NCBI GenBank assembly: GCA_035502095.1
Contig: DATJUX010000003.1
Span: 1 to 64,000 of the forward strand
Direction: 5' to 3'
Source: JAKANT01 sp035502095
GTDB lineage: Bacteria; Pseudomonadota; Gammaproteobacteria; Burkholderiales; Burkholderiaceae_F
Length of the DNA: 64,000 nt
Shown here piece by piece: positions 8,257 to 17,108 of this stretch. The notes below the pieces were generated by a model. The model ran no database searches. It saw nothing but the letters and a program-made list of their open reading frames with translations, and was not told the DNA's origin. Position 1 is the first letter of the stretch; each line of letters starts with the position of its first letter. Position numbers and translations under genes: made by a program.

Positions 8257-9390
8257 CTACAACAACACGCTCCGATCCACCCGTCGGATATCGGTCTTGC
8301 CGCAGAACCCCATCGTCAGGTCGAGTTCCTTGTGGATGATCTCGAGGCACTTCGTCACGCCCGCCTCCCCCATCGCCCCCAGTCCGTAGAGGAACGCGCG
8401 TCCGATCATCGTCCCCTTTGCGCCTGAAGCAACGGCCTTCAGCACGTCCTGCCCCGAGCGGATGCCGCCGTCCATCCACACCTCGATCTGCCTGCCGACC
8501 GCGTCCACGATCGGCGGCACGGCCTCGATCGAAGCCATCGCGCCGTCGAGCTGGCGCCCGCCGTGGTTGCTGACGATGATCGCATCGGCACCGGTGCCCG
8601 CCGCGAGGTGCGCGTCCTCTACGTCGAGGATGCCCTTGAGCACGAGCTTGCCGCCCCAGCGCTTCTTGATCCATTCGACGTCGCCCCAGTTCAGACGCGG
8701 ATCGAACTGCTGGGTGGTCCAGGCCGAAAGCGAGGTCATGTCGGCGACGCCCGCGACGTGGCCGACGATGTTGCCGAACTGGCGCCGCCTGGTGCCGAGC
8801 ATGCCGAGGCACCAGCGCGGCTTGGTCGTCAGGTTGATCAGGTTGGCGAGCGTCGGCTTGGGCGGCGCGGACAACCCGTTCTTGAGGTCCTTGTGGCGCT
8901 GGCCGAGCACCTGCAGGTCGAGCGTCAGCACGAGGGCCGAGCATTTCGCCGCCTTGGCCCGATCGATCAGGCGCTCCATGAACGCGCGGTCGCGCATGAC
9001 GTAGAGCTGGAACCAGAACGGCTTGGTCGTGCTGGCGGCGACATCCTCGATCGAGCAGATGCTCATGGTCGACAGCGTGAACGGAACCTCGAAGCGCTCC
9101 GCGGCGCGCGCCGCCAGGATCTCGCCGTCGGCGTGCTGCATGCCCGTGAGCCCGGTCGGTGCGAGGGCCACCGGCATCGCCACGTCCTGCCCGACCATCT
9201 GCGTGCGCAGCGAGCGTGATTCGATGTTCACCGCGACGCGCTGGCGCAGCCGGAGCCGTGCGAACGCGGCTTGGTTCGCCCGATACGTGCCCTCGGTCCA
9301 CGAGCCGGAGTCGGCGTAGTCGTAGAACATGCGCGGCACGCGCCGCTTCGCCAGCGCCCGCAGGTCTTCGATGTTCGTGATCACCGTCAT
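8257..9390 (-). CDS. FMN-dependent alpha-hydroxy-acid oxidase/dehydrogenase
   Basis: This 377-residue TIM-barrel protein is of the L-lactate dehydrogenase/glycolate oxidase type. The family marks are YDYADSGSWTE near the start, APTGLTGMQH, the QLYVMRD strand, and the active-site SNHGGRQLDG (about residues 257-266, with the proton-abstracting His), followed by MDGGIRSGQDVLKA for the FMN phosphate. It oxidises a small 2-hydroxy acid such as lactate to the 2-oxo acid. No other lactate-use genes are adjacent, so the substrate is uncertain. Confidence 0.92.
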   Translation of the reverse strand: MTVITNIEDLRALAKRRVPRMFYDYADSGSWTEGTYRANQAAFARLRLRQRVAVNIESRSLRTQMVGQDVAMPVALAPTGLTGMQHADGEILAARAAERFEVPFTLSTMSICSIEDVAASTTKPFWFQLYVMRDRAFMERLIDRAKAAKCSALVLTLDLQVLGQRHKDLKNGLSAPPKPTLANLINLTTKPRWCLGMLGTRRRQFGNIVGHVAGVADMTSLSAWTTQQFDPRLNWGDVEWIKKRWGGKLVLKGILDVEDAHLAAGTGADAIIVSNHGGRQLDGAMASIEAVPPIVDAVGRQIEVWMDGGIRSGQDVLKAVASGAKGTMIGRAFLYGLGAMGEAGVTKCLEIIHKELDLTMGFCGKTDIRRVDRSVLL

Positions 9391-9439
9391 GGACCGCTCC
9401 CCCGATGCTCCGGTTCTTGTCGTTACGCGGTGCCTCAGG

Positions 9440-9530
9440 CACCCGTGCATCCTTCACCTCGACCTGCGCCAGCGCGCTCGAGACCGCCGAAGCCATCAGC
9501 ACCGCAAGCAGCAAGCGGAACCTCTCGTCC
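9440..9530 (-). pseudogene. Remnant of a PCu(A)C-type copper chaperone start
   Basis: On the minus strand this short stretch reads as a signal peptide (FRLLLAVLMASAVSSALAQ) followed by VEVKDARV. That is how periplasmic PCu(A)C copper chaperones begin (signal, then VEVKDAWVR). After about 30 codons the match ends and the frame runs into unrelated sequence. No ATG heads it. I read it as a decayed gene start left between two intact genes; chance resemblance is possible because it is so short. Confidence 0.3.
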
Positions 9531-9647
9531 TTCTCCCTGCAACGGCCTCGTGCAGCCGCCAAGTATGCCCCGGTGGACCCGTGCGGCAACGGCCTGTTCT
9601 AATGTGCGGCCTTGCGTGGCGCCGACCGCACGCGAACCGGAGCAATC

Positions 9648-10274
9648 ATGGGTGAGATTTCCTGGTGGCTGTTCATCGCCGCATCGCTGATCCTGATCGC
9701 CACGCCGGGGCAGGACATGATCCTGGTGATGTCGCGCTCGGTCGCGCAGGGCGCTGCGGCCGGCGTTGCGACCGCTGCCGGAGTCAGCGTGGGACTGGTC
9801 GGCCACACGGCGCTCGCGTCGCTGGGCCTCGGGGCGCTGCTGCGCGCCTCCGAATGGCTGTTCGTGGCGCTCAAGCTCGTGGGAGCCGCGTACCTGGTCT
9901 ATCTCGCGTTCGGGCTGCTGCGCACGCGCCAGGGCGATCTCGCCCTGGCCGCCGCGAGCCGGCGCTCGCTGCCACGGCTGTTCGTGGACGGTGCGCTCTC
10001 CAACCTCTCCAATCCCAAGATCGCGATCTTCTACTTCGCGTTCCTGCCGCAGTTCGTCATCACCGACGGCGGGCATACGACGCTGCAGCTGCTCGCGCTG
10101 GGCCTCCTCTTCGCCGCGCTTACCTTCCTCGTCAAAGCGCCGGTCGGAATCTCGGCCGGCGCGTTGTCGGCGTGGCTGCGCCGCCGCCCGCGCGTGCTGC
10201 TGTGGCTCTATCGCTCGAGCAGCGTCGTGCTGCTGGCGCTCGGCGTGCGCCTCGCGTTCGAACGCAGGAACTGA
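9648..10274 (+). CDS. LysE/RhtB family amino-acid exporter
   Basis: This 208-residue inner-membrane protein has about six hydrophobic segments and the family signature PGQDMILVMSRSVAQG near residues 18-33. The segment GALSNLSNPKIAIFYFAFLPQF in the middle is also typical, as is the total length. The ATG at 9648 starts right before the first membrane segment; a TTG 12 codons earlier is less likely. The family exports amino acids or their analogues such as homoserine lactones. The substrate cannot be told from the sequence. Confidence 0.9.
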   Translation: MGEISWWLFIAASLILIATPGQDMILVMSRSVAQGAAAGVATAAGVSVGLVGHTALASLGLGALLRASEWLFVALKLVGAAYLVYLAFGLLRTRQGDLALAAASRRSLPRLFVDGALSNLSNPKIAIFYFAFLPQFVITDGGHTTLQLLALGLLFAALTFLVKAPVGISAGALSAWLRRRPRVLLWLYRSSSVVLLALGVRLAFERRN

Positions 10275-10278
10275 GCCG

Positions 10279-11649
10279 CTACGCGGCCTGCGGCACCGAC
10301 GGCAGGCCGGCGAGCGCCATCGCGAGTTCCCGCTCGTCGTATTCCTGGTCGACCAGCTTGCCGGCGAAGTAGTCCGAGTACGCCTGCATGTCGAAGTGAC
10401 CGTGGCCGCACAGGTTGAACAGGATGGCGCGGCTGCGGCCCTCCTCGCGGCAGCGGATCGCTTCGTCGATTGCGCCCTTGACGGCGTGATTGGCTTCCGG
10501 CGCCGGGACGATGCCTTCGTGGCGCGCGAACAGCACGCCCGCCTCGAACACCGCCACCTGCGGATACGCACGCGCCTCGATCAGCCCGAGATCCTTGATG
10601 TGCGACACGAGCGGTGCCATGCCGTGGTAGCGCAGTCCGCCGGCGTGGAAGCCCGGCGGCATGAAGGACGAGCCGAGCGTGTGCATCTTGGCGAGCGGCG
10701 TCATGCGGCCGGTGTCGCCGAAGTCGTACGCGTAGCGGCCGCGCGTCAGGCTCGGGCACGCCGACGGCTCGATCGCGATGATGCGCACCCTGGCGCCGCC
10801 GCGGAGCTGCGCGCCGAGGAACGGAAACACGATGCCCGAGAAGTTCGAGCCGCCGCCGGTGCAGCCGATGATGATGTCGGGATAGTCGCCCGCCACTTCG
10901 AGCTGTGCCATCGCCTCCTGCCCGATCACGGTCTGGTGCAGCAGGACGTGGTTGAGCACCGAACCGAGCGCGTACTTCGTGTCGTCGTGCGTGGCGGCGA
11001 CTTCCACCGCTTCCGAGATGGCGATGCCGAGGCTGCCGTTGCTCTGCGGTGTCTTCTCCAGCACGCTGCGGCCGTACTGGGTCTCGTTCGACGGGCTGGC
11101 GATGCAGCGGGCGCCGTAGGTCTCCATCAGCGCGCGCCGGTACGGCTTCTGGTTGTACGACACGCGCACCATGAACACCTGGACGTCGATACCGAACAAT
11201 GCGCCGGCGAAGGCCAGCGACGATCCCCACTGGCCCGCGCCGGTCTCGGTGGTGATCTTCTTCACGCCCGCCTGCTGGTTGTAGAACGCCTGCGCCACCG
11301 CCGTGTTCGGCTTGTGGCTGCCCGCGGGGCTCACGCCCTCGTACTTGTAGTAGATGCGCGCCGGGGTCCGCAGCGCCTTCTCGAGCCGGCGGGCGCGGTA
11401 CAGCGGCGTGACACGCCACTGGCGGTAGACGTCGCGCACGGGTTCGGGGATTTCGATCTCGCGCTCGGTGCTGACCTCCTGCATGATCAGCGACATCGGG
11501 AACAGCGGCGCCAGGTCGTCGGGGCCGAGCGGCTTGAGCGTGCCGGGATGCAGCACCGGCGGCGCCGGCCTCGGCAGGTCGGCGGCGAGGTTGTACCAGT
11601 GCTTCGGAATGCGCGATTCGTCGAGCGTGTACTTGATGCTTTCGGTCAT
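10279..11649 (-). CDS. TrpB2-like pyridoxal-phosphate-dependent enzyme
   Basis: This 456-residue protein belongs to the TrpB-like (TrpB2) branch of tryptophan synthase beta chains. It has the long N-terminal extension of that branch (RDVYRQWRVTPLYRARRLE), the PLP lysine in SPAGSHKPNTA, TETGAGQWGSSLAFAG after it, the GCTGGGSNFSG phosphate-binding loop and NLCGHGHFDM near the end. The family makes tryptophan from indole and serine. No trpA, trpC or trpF is nearby, as is usual for TrpB2, so it may salvage indole. It ends five bases from the convergent LysE gene. Confidence 0.92.
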   Translation of the reverse strand: MTESIKYTLDESRIPKHWYNLAADLPRPAPPVLHPGTLKPLGPDDLAPLFPMSLIMQEVSTEREIEIPEPVRDVYRQWRVTPLYRARRLEKALRTPARIYYKYEGVSPAGSHKPNTAVAQAFYNQQAGVKKITTETGAGQWGSSLAFAGALFGIDVQVFMVRVSYNQKPYRRALMETYGARCIASPSNETQYGRSVLEKTPQSNGSLGIAISEAVEVAATHDDTKYALGSVLNHVLLHQTVIGQEAMAQLEVAGDYPDIIIGCTGGGSNFSGIVFPFLGAQLRGGARVRIIAIEPSACPSLTRGRYAYDFGDTGRMTPLAKMHTLGSSFMPPGFHAGGLRYHGMAPLVSHIKDLGLIEARAYPQVAVFEAGVLFARHEGIVPAPEANHAVKGAIDEAIRCREEGRSRAILFNLCGHGHFDMQAYSDYFAGKLVDQEYDERELAMALAGLPSVPQAA

Positions 11650-11732
11650 CGTGTCTTCTCCCTGTCTTCGCCGGCGCGGAGGCTGAACTGCAATCGTGAC
11701 ACCATAGCCGTCTTCCACGGATACCGCATCCG

Positions 11733-12143
11733 GTGACGCACAAGATCCCTTTCAGCCTGCGCGAGGACGAGATCGAGTTCTCGGCCATCCGCGCGCAAGG
11801 CGCCGGGGGACAGAACGTCAACAAGGTTTCCAACGCGATCCAGCTGCGGTTCGACATCCGCGCGTCGACCCTACCCGATCCGATCAAGGCAAAGCTGCTC
11901 GCCCTGCGCGACCAGCGTGTCACGAGCGAGGGCGTGATCGTGATCAAGGCGCAGGAGTTCCGCAGCCTGGAAAAGAATCGCGCCGGAGCACTGGCCCGCC
12001 TGCACGAACTCGTCGCCGCGGCCGCGGTCATCCCGCGCGTGCGCCGGGCCACCAAGCCGACGCGCAGTTCGCAGCGCGAGCGGGTGGAGAGCAAGGTCCG
12101 GCGCGGGCAGATCAAGGCGCTGCGCGGCCGCGTGCATGACTGA
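11733..12143 (+). CDS. arfB: Alternative ribosome-rescue factor ArfB (peptidyl-tRNA hydrolase)
   Basis: The 136-residue product has the release-factor GGQ domain (SAIRAQGAGGQNVNKVSNA at about residues 17-35) and a basic C-terminal tail rich in Arg and Lys (QRERVESKVRRGQIKALRGR) that enters the empty mRNA channel of stalled ribosomes. The codon-recognition domains of ordinary release factors are absent, as in ArfB. The start is GTG at 11733, right before THKIPFSLREDEIEFS. It frees stalled ribosomes by hydrolysing peptidyl-tRNA. Confidence 0.93.
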   Translation: MTHKIPFSLREDEIEFSAIRAQGAGGQNVNKVSNAIQLRFDIRASTLPDPIKAKLLALRDQRVTSEGVIVIKAQEFRSLEKNRAGALARLHELVAAAAVIPRVRRATKPTRSSQRERVESKVRRGQIKALRGRVHD

Positions 12144-12256
12144 CATCAAGCGTGACGCAAATCCGGGCGGCTGCGCCGGGAACGCGCGGTTAAGATGGCG
12201 CGCGCCGCGATGACCCGCGCCTCGCGCCGCCAAACCACCAGAACCCCACGCTGACG

Positions 12257-12895
12257 ATGAGTGCATACCCGGCCGATATCTACACCGAGCCCGCAGACGT
12301 CGATCCGCACACGCTGAGGAACCTCGGCCCGCTCACCGCGCTGGCCGGGATCTGGCAGGGCACGCGCGGACTCGACGTCAACCCGAAGCCGGAAGGCCCG
12401 CGCAAGCAGGCGTTCATCGAACGCTTCGAGCTGCAACCGATCGATCCACAGGCCAACGGACCGCAGCTGTTCTACGGATTGCGCTACCACACCCACATCG
12501 TCAAGCCGAACGAGGTGGAGACCTATCACGACCAGGTCGGCTATTTCCTCTGGGAGCCGGCCACGGGCAACCTGCTGCAGTCGCTGGCGATCCCGCGTGG
12601 TCAGGTCGCCCTGGCGTTCGGGCGCGCCGCGCAGAACGCGACGACGTTCGAGCTCTCGGCCAAGCGCGGCGAGGTGACCAACGGCATCTGCTCGGACCCG
12701 TTTCTCGAACACGCTTTCCAGACGCTCGAGTACCGGATCAGGATCACCATCAATGCCGACGGCACGTGGTCCTACGACGAAGACACGATCCTGAAGGTGC
12801 GCGGCCTGGCCGAACCGTTCCATCACACGGATCGCAACACCTTGAAGAAGATCGGCGAGCCGACACCGAACCCGCTTGCCCTGGCCGAGGGGTGA
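12257..12895 (+). CDS. Nitrobindin/THAP4-like heme-binding beta-barrel protein
   Basis: The 212-residue product shows the FABP-like ten-stranded barrel of the nitrobindin/DUF1794 group: LGPLTALAGIWQGTRGLD at about residues 18-35, LFYGLRYHTHI, YFLWEPATGNLLQSLAIPRG in the middle and a late FHHTDRNTLKKI. Members bind heme and react with NO or peroxynitrite, or bind fatty-acid-like ligands. The late His fits a proximal heme ligand but this was not tested. The stop overlaps the start of the creatininase gene (TGATG), so the two are coupled. Confidence 0.82.
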   Translation: MSAYPADIYTEPADVDPHTLRNLGPLTALAGIWQGTRGLDVNPKPEGPRKQAFIERFELQPIDPQANGPQLFYGLRYHTHIVKPNEVETYHDQVGYFLWEPATGNLLQSLAIPRGQVALAFGRAAQNATTFELSAKRGEVTNGICSDPFLEHAFQTLEYRIRITINADGTWSYDEDTILKVRGLAEPFHHTDRNTLKKIGEPTPNPLALAEG

Positions 12896-13689
12896 TGCGC
12901 GCCCGCGTGCTCCTTCCGCTCCTGCTTGCGCTGTACGGTTGCGGAGCGTTCGCGGCGCCCTCGACGGTCTTCCTGGAGGAGCTGACGTGGACCGAAGTGC
13001 GCGACGAGATCCGCGCCGGCAGGACCACGATCATCGTCCCGGTCGGCGGCACCGAACAGAACGGCCCCGCCATCGCGCTCGGCAAACACAACGCCCGCGT
13101 CGGGCTGCTTTCGGCGCGCATCGCGCTGGCACTCGGCAACGCGCTGGTCGCACCGGTGATCGCATACGTTCCGGAAGGGGCGCTCAGTCCGCCCAGCGGG
13201 CACATGCGCTTTGCCGGCACGATTACGGTGCCGGACGCGACCTTCGACCAGGTGATCGAATACGCGGCGCGCAGTTTCGGCGCGCACGGGTTCCGGCACA
13301 TCGTCCTGCTCGGCGACCACGGCGGGTACCAGAAGAACCTGCAGGCGGTCGCCGACCGCCTGAATCGCCAGTGGGCGGCAACGCCGGTGCGTGTGCTGGC
13401 GGTGCCGGAGTACTACCGGGCGGCCCAGGCCGACTTCGCACAAGCCCTGCGGCAGCGCGGCTTCCGTGACGAAGAAATCGGCGGGCACGCCGGCCTCGCC
13501 GACACCGCACTCACGCTCGCGCTCGCGCCGCAGCTCGTGCGCGTGGACCGCCTGCAGCAGCCGGTCGGCGCGCCCGATGGCGTGCACGGCGATCCCCGTC
13601 GCGCCACGGCGGAACTCGGACAGGTCGGCGTCGAGACGATCATCACGCGCACGGTCGATGCGATCCGCAAGGCGACCGCGCCACACTGA
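12895..13689 (+). CDS. Exported creatininase-family amidohydrolase
   Basis: This 264-residue protein starts with a signal peptide (MRARVLLPLLLALYGCGAFA; a lipoprotein is possible at its Cys). The creatininase metal and catalytic motifs follow: VPVGGTEQNGPAIALGKHN, LLGDHGGYQKNL and GGHAGLADTALTLAL. The first His of the usual H-G-P-H run is replaced by N-G-P, with the later HN kept. The ATG overlaps the preceding stop; a GTG one codon earlier is also possible. Family members open cyclic amides such as creatinine or mycofactocin and riboflavin precursors. An exported form suggests an external substrate. Confidence 0.85.
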   Translation: MRARVLLPLLLALYGCGAFAAPSTVFLEELTWTEVRDEIRAGRTTIIVPVGGTEQNGPAIALGKHNARVGLLSARIALALGNALVAPVIAYVPEGALSPPSGHMRFAGTITVPDATFDQVIEYAARSFGAHGFRHIVLLGDHGGYQKNLQAVADRLNRQWAATPVRVLAVPEYYRAAQADFAQALRQRGFRDEEIGGHAGLADTALTLALAPQLVRVDRLQQPVGAPDGVHGDPRRATAELGQVGVETIITRTVDAIRKATAPH

Positions 13690-13719
13690 CCTGCTCATCC
13701 ACGTCGCACGTTGTCGAAC

Positions 13720-14859
13720 ATGACGCCGATCCTCGCGAGACTCCTGGGCGCGACCCTGCCCCTGGCGGCGCTTTGCGCACCCTTTGTCCTGCGGGCGCAG
13801 GGCATGCCGCCGGTCGTCGATCCCAACAATCTCTACAGCGAGGCGCGCGCGGGCAATCTCAGCCCGGCGGTGGCGGGCGCGCTGTCGCGCGTCTACGTGC
13901 CCAACCTGCAGTCCAACGACGTCTACGTGATCGATCCGGCGACGATGAAGGTGGTCGACCGGTTCAAGGTCGGCATCAATCCCCAGCACATCGTGCCGTC
14001 GTGGGACCTGCAGACGCTCTGGGTCACGAACAACGCCGAGGGACGCGCCGACGGCACGTTGACTCCGATCGATCCGAAGACGGGCAAACCCGGCACGGCG
14101 GTGCAAGTCGACGACCCGTACAACATGTACTTCTCGCCCGACGGCGCCTCCGCGATCGTCGTCGCCGAGGCGCGCAAGCGGCTCGATTTCCGCGACCCGC
14201 ACACGATGAAGCTGCAGTACTCGATCCACACGCCGAACTGCGCCGGCATCAACCACGCGGACTTCGCCATCGACGGCACCTTTGCCATCTTCACGTGCGA
14301 GTTCAGCGGCGGCCTGGTCAAGATCGATCTCGTCAACCGCAAGGTGCTCGGCTACCTCACGCTCGCCAGGGGCGGCATGCCGCAGGACATCCGCGTCTCG
14401 CCCGACGGCAAGATCTTCTATGTCGCCGACATGATGGCCGACGGCGTGCACGTGGTCGATGGCGCGACGTTCAAGAAGATCGACTTCGTCAATTCCGGCA
14501 AGGGTTCGCACGGCCTCTACCCGAGCCGCGACGGCACCAAGCTTTATGTCGCCAACCGCGGCAGCAACAAGATCCACGGCCCGGCCAAGGGTCCGGGCAG
14601 CGTGACGGTCATCGATTTCGCCACCCGCAAGGTCGATGCGAACTGGCCGATTCCCGGCGGCGGCAGCCCCGACATGGGCAACGTGAGCGACGACGGCAAG
14701 GTGCTGTGGCTGTCGGGTCGCTACGACAACGTGGTCTACGCCATCGACACGACCAGCGGCGCCGTCACCAGGATCCCGGTCGGCACCGAGCCGCACGGCC
14801 TCACCCTCTGGCCGCAGCCAGGAAGGTACTCGCTCGGGCACACGGGGAACATGCGTTAG
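13720..14859 (+). CDS. Exported YVTN-type beta-propeller protein
   Basis: A signal peptide (about residues 1-27, ending LRAQ) is followed by a beta-propeller of about seven blades. Repeated elements include SRVYVPNLQSNDVYVIDPAT, GKIFYVADMMADGVHVVDGA, TKLYVANRGSNKI and GKVLWLSGRYDNVVYAIDTT. Its 379 residues are typical of YncE/cytochrome-D1-like propellers. It lacks a c-type heme motif. It is probably a periplasmic scaffold or sensor; no enzymatic role can be assigned. The ATG at 13720 is preferred over a TTG at 13711. Confidence 0.85.
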   Translation: MTPILARLLGATLPLAALCAPFVLRAQGMPPVVDPNNLYSEARAGNLSPAVAGALSRVYVPNLQSNDVYVIDPATMKVVDRFKVGINPQHIVPSWDLQTLWVTNNAEGRADGTLTPIDPKTGKPGTAVQVDDPYNMYFSPDGASAIVVAEARKRLDFRDPHTMKLQYSIHTPNCAGINHADFAIDGTFAIFTCEFSGGLVKIDLVNRKVLGYLTLARGGMPQDIRVSPDGKIFYVADMMADGVHVVDGATFKKIDFVNSGKGSHGLYPSRDGTKLYVANRGSNKIHGPAKGPGSVTVIDFATRKVDANWPIPGGGSPDMGNVSDDGKVLWLSGRYDNVVYAIDTTSGAVTRIPVGTEPHGLTLWPQPGRYSLGHTGNMR

Positions 14860-14867
14860 CCCGCACC

Positions 14868-14980
14868 TGTCATGCCGAGGAGCCGCGCGACGAAGAATCC
14901 CCGCCTGCGCATGCGCCGAAAGGATCGGGTTGCGGCTCGGAACGACAGTGTGGGTTGCGCCTCGCAACGACAGGGGGGCC
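14868..14980. repeat. Dispersed GTCATNCCG-type intergenic repeat
   Basis: The stretch begins TGTCATGCCGAGGAGCCG, continues with GACGAAGAATCC and ends with two degenerate AACGACAG pieces. Related stretches occur at 29925-30030, 58598-58695 and 63575-63660. The layout of GTCAT-CCGAG at one end and a GATGACA-like inverted end resembles common short intergenic repeats of GC-rich proteobacteria. No function is known. Confidence 0.5.
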
Positions 14981-15013
14981 GCGGCCCTCAAATGCTGAGT
15001 GGAGAGACACGCG

Positions 15014-16027
15014 ATGAGGGCATGGGTCATCGAAGGCGAGTGGAACCTCGACCACCTCCATCTCACCCACCGACCCGAACCGCGGCCCGGGCCGCGCCAG
15101 GTCCTGCTGCGCATGAAAGCGGCCTCGCTCAATTACCGCGATACCTACGTGATCGTGCGCGGCTACGGCTCGTTCACCGGGAACCTGCCGCTGGTGCCGG
15201 TCTCGGATGGCGTCGGCGAAGTGATCGAAGTCGGCGCCGGCGTGACGCGGGTCAAGGTGGGCGATCGCGTGTGTCCCAACTTCTGCCAGACGTGGATCGG
15301 GGGCGAGCCGACGCTCGAGCGCCTCGCGACCTCCCTCGGCGGACCGATCGACGGCACGATGGCCGATCTCATGTGCCTGCCCGAAGAAGGTGTGTGCCAG
15401 GTGCCGAAGCATCTGAGCGACGAACAGGCGGCGGGACTGCCCTGCGCTGCGCTCACCGCGTGGAGCGCCGTGGTCACGCACGACACGCTCGGCCCGGGCT
15501 CGCGCGTGCTCGTGCAGGGCACCGGCGGTGTCGCGCTTTTCGCGCTTCAGTTCGCCAAGCTGCTCGGCGCGCACGTCACGGTGATCTCGTCGAGCGACGC
15601 GAAGCTTGCGCGTGCCAGGCAACTCGGCGCCGACGCAGGTCTCAACTATGTGACGACGCCCGAGTGGTACAAGCCCGCGCGCGAGATCTCCGGCGGGCGC
15701 GGCTTCGATCACATCGTCGAACTGGGCGGCGAAAAGACGTTGCCGCAGTCGCTGCGTTGCATCCGCCCCGGCGGCACGATTTCAATGATCGGCGTGCTGT
15801 CGGGCCCGGCCCTTGCGGCGCCGCTCGGCCTGGTCGTGACGCGCCAGGTGCGCCTCCAGGGCATCACCGTGGGCAACCGCGACGGGTTCGAAGCGATGCT
15901 GCGCGCGATCGATCAGCACAAGGTGCTGCCGGTGGTCGACAAGGTGTTCGCGTTCGAGCAGCTCAAGGACGCGCTCGCGCATCTGAAGAGCGGCGCGCAG
16001 TTCGGCAAGATCTGCATCCGGCACTGA
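15014..16027 (+). CDS. MDR-superfamily alcohol dehydrogenase/quinone oxidoreductase
   Basis: The 337-residue protein has the GroES-like N-terminal domain (SLNYRDTYVIVRGYG, VPVSDGVGEVIEVG, VKVGDRV) and a Rossmann domain with VLVQGTGGVALFALQFAKLLG (about residues 170-190) for NAD(P). The usual zinc-binding GHE is replaced by the VSDGVGEV form and no CxxCxxC lobe is seen. That favours a zinc-free enoyl/quinone-reductase-like enzyme over a true zinc alcohol dehydrogenase. The ATG at 15014 follows GGAGAG. The substrate is unknown. Confidence 0.85.
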   Translation: MRAWVIEGEWNLDHLHLTHRPEPRPGPRQVLLRMKAASLNYRDTYVIVRGYGSFTGNLPLVPVSDGVGEVIEVGAGVTRVKVGDRVCPNFCQTWIGGEPTLERLATSLGGPIDGTMADLMCLPEEGVCQVPKHLSDEQAAGLPCAALTAWSAVVTHDTLGPGSRVLVQGTGGVALFALQFAKLLGAHVTVISSSDAKLARARQLGADAGLNYVTTPEWYKPAREISGGRGFDHIVELGGEKTLPQSLRCIRPGGTISMIGVLSGPALAAPLGLVVTRQVRLQGITVGNRDGFEAMLRAIDQHKVLPVVDKVFAFEQLKDALAHLKSGAQFGKICIRH

Positions 16028-16036
16028 ACGCGCGCA

Positions 16037-16993
16037 TCAATTCTTGCGTGCGCGGGTTCCGGCGCGCGGTCGTACGGTGGCGTTGACACACTCGCTCGCC
16101 ACGGCCGCGCGGATGATCTGCGCCAGCCGCGTCGTGCCCGGCCCTGCGTGCTCCCGGTCGGCGAACACGAGATAAAGATCGGCGTAGCGCTGCGCGCCTT
16201 CGTGCAGCGGCAACGGCTTGAGCGTGCCCGCTGCCAGTTGCGGCCGGATCGCTTCCTCGGGCAGCCACGCGAAGCCATGACCCGACCGCGCCGCCTCGAT
16301 CAACGTGGAAAACTGGCCCACCGTCCAGCGCTGCGTCGTGCGCATGGATACCTCCGTGCCGCGATCAGGACTGCTCTCGCGCAGCACGAGATGGCGGTGC
16401 GGGCGAAAGTCGCGTGGCGTGAGCTTGCGACCGAGCTTGTGCAGTGGATGGTCCGGATGCGCGGCCAGGACGAAACGAACGCGCATCAGCGCTTCGCCGA
16501 GAAGCCCTGGCGGCACGCTGCCGAAGATCGCGAGATCGGCCTCGCCCTTCGCGAGCGCGTCGGTACGGTGACCGAGCACCGACTCGGCCAGCTCGATCTG
16601 CGTGCTCGGGCTTTCCTTGCCGAAGCGCTCGAGGCAACCGAGCAGCAACCAGGTCGGAAACACCACCTCGACGATCAGGCGGATCTCCGGCTCCCACCCG
16701 GCTGAAAAGCGGCGCGCCGACCGCTCGACGCCCGCCGCCTCTTCGAGCAGGTAGCGCGCGCGCCGGAACAGCAGTTCGCCGGTCGGCGTCAGCCGGGCCT
16801 TTCGGCCTTCGATCCGGAACGCCTGGACGCCTAGCTGCGCTTCGATCTGCTGCACGGCGTAGGTCACGGTCGATTGACTTTTGTGCAGCGTCTCGGCCGC
16901 CTTGGCGTAGCCGCCGGCTTCGACCACGGCGGCCAGCGCACGCCATTGGTCCAGGGTTATGCGAGGTGCCGGATTCACGGATTCACCAATCAA
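16037..16993 (-). CDS. LysR-family transcriptional regulator
   Basis: The 318-residue regulator has an N-terminal winged helix-turn-helix (ITLDQWRALAAVVEAGGYAK, then SQSTVTYAVQQIEAQLG at about residues 39-55) and a periplasmic-binding-like effector domain. It is transcribed away from the azoreductase gene across a 115-base AT-richer gap. The usual arrangement is that such a regulator controls its divergent neighbour and itself. The inducer is probably a quinone, azo or aromatic compound, inferred only from the neighbour. Confidence 0.9.
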   Translation of the reverse strand: MIGESVNPAPRITLDQWRALAAVVEAGGYAKAAETLHKSQSTVTYAVQQIEAQLGVQAFRIEGRKARLTPTGELLFRRARYLLEEAAGVERSARRFSAGWEPEIRLIVEVVFPTWLLLGCLERFGKESPSTQIELAESVLGHRTDALAKGEADLAIFGSVPPGLLGEALMRVRFVLAAHPDHPLHKLGRKLTPRDFRPHRHLVLRESSPDRGTEVSMRTTQRWTVGQFSTLIEAARSGHGFAWLPEEAIRPQLAAGTLKPLPLHEGAQRYADLYLVFADREHAGPGTTRLAQIIRAAVASECVNATVRPRAGTRARKN

Positions 16994-17039
16994 TTCATTA
17001 AGTCGATATTTTCACGCGAAATTTTGCGCTTTTCCATCG

Positions 17040-17058
17040 ATTCAATCAATGTTCGAAT
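17040..17058 (+). promoter_or_regulatory. Candidate LysR operator between the regulator and azoR
   Basis: ATTC-N11-GAAT forms an interrupted dyad of the spacing LysR proteins prefer. A second small dyad, TTTC-ACGC-GAAA, lies at 17010-17021. Both sit in the AT-richest part of the divergent gap, 50-100 bases before azoR. The identification rests on position and symmetry only. Confidence 0.4.
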
Positions 17059-17108
17059 GCGCTTCATTGCAACCGCAGGTTGCGCAGTGAGAAAAGCTGG
17101 AGGAGTCG

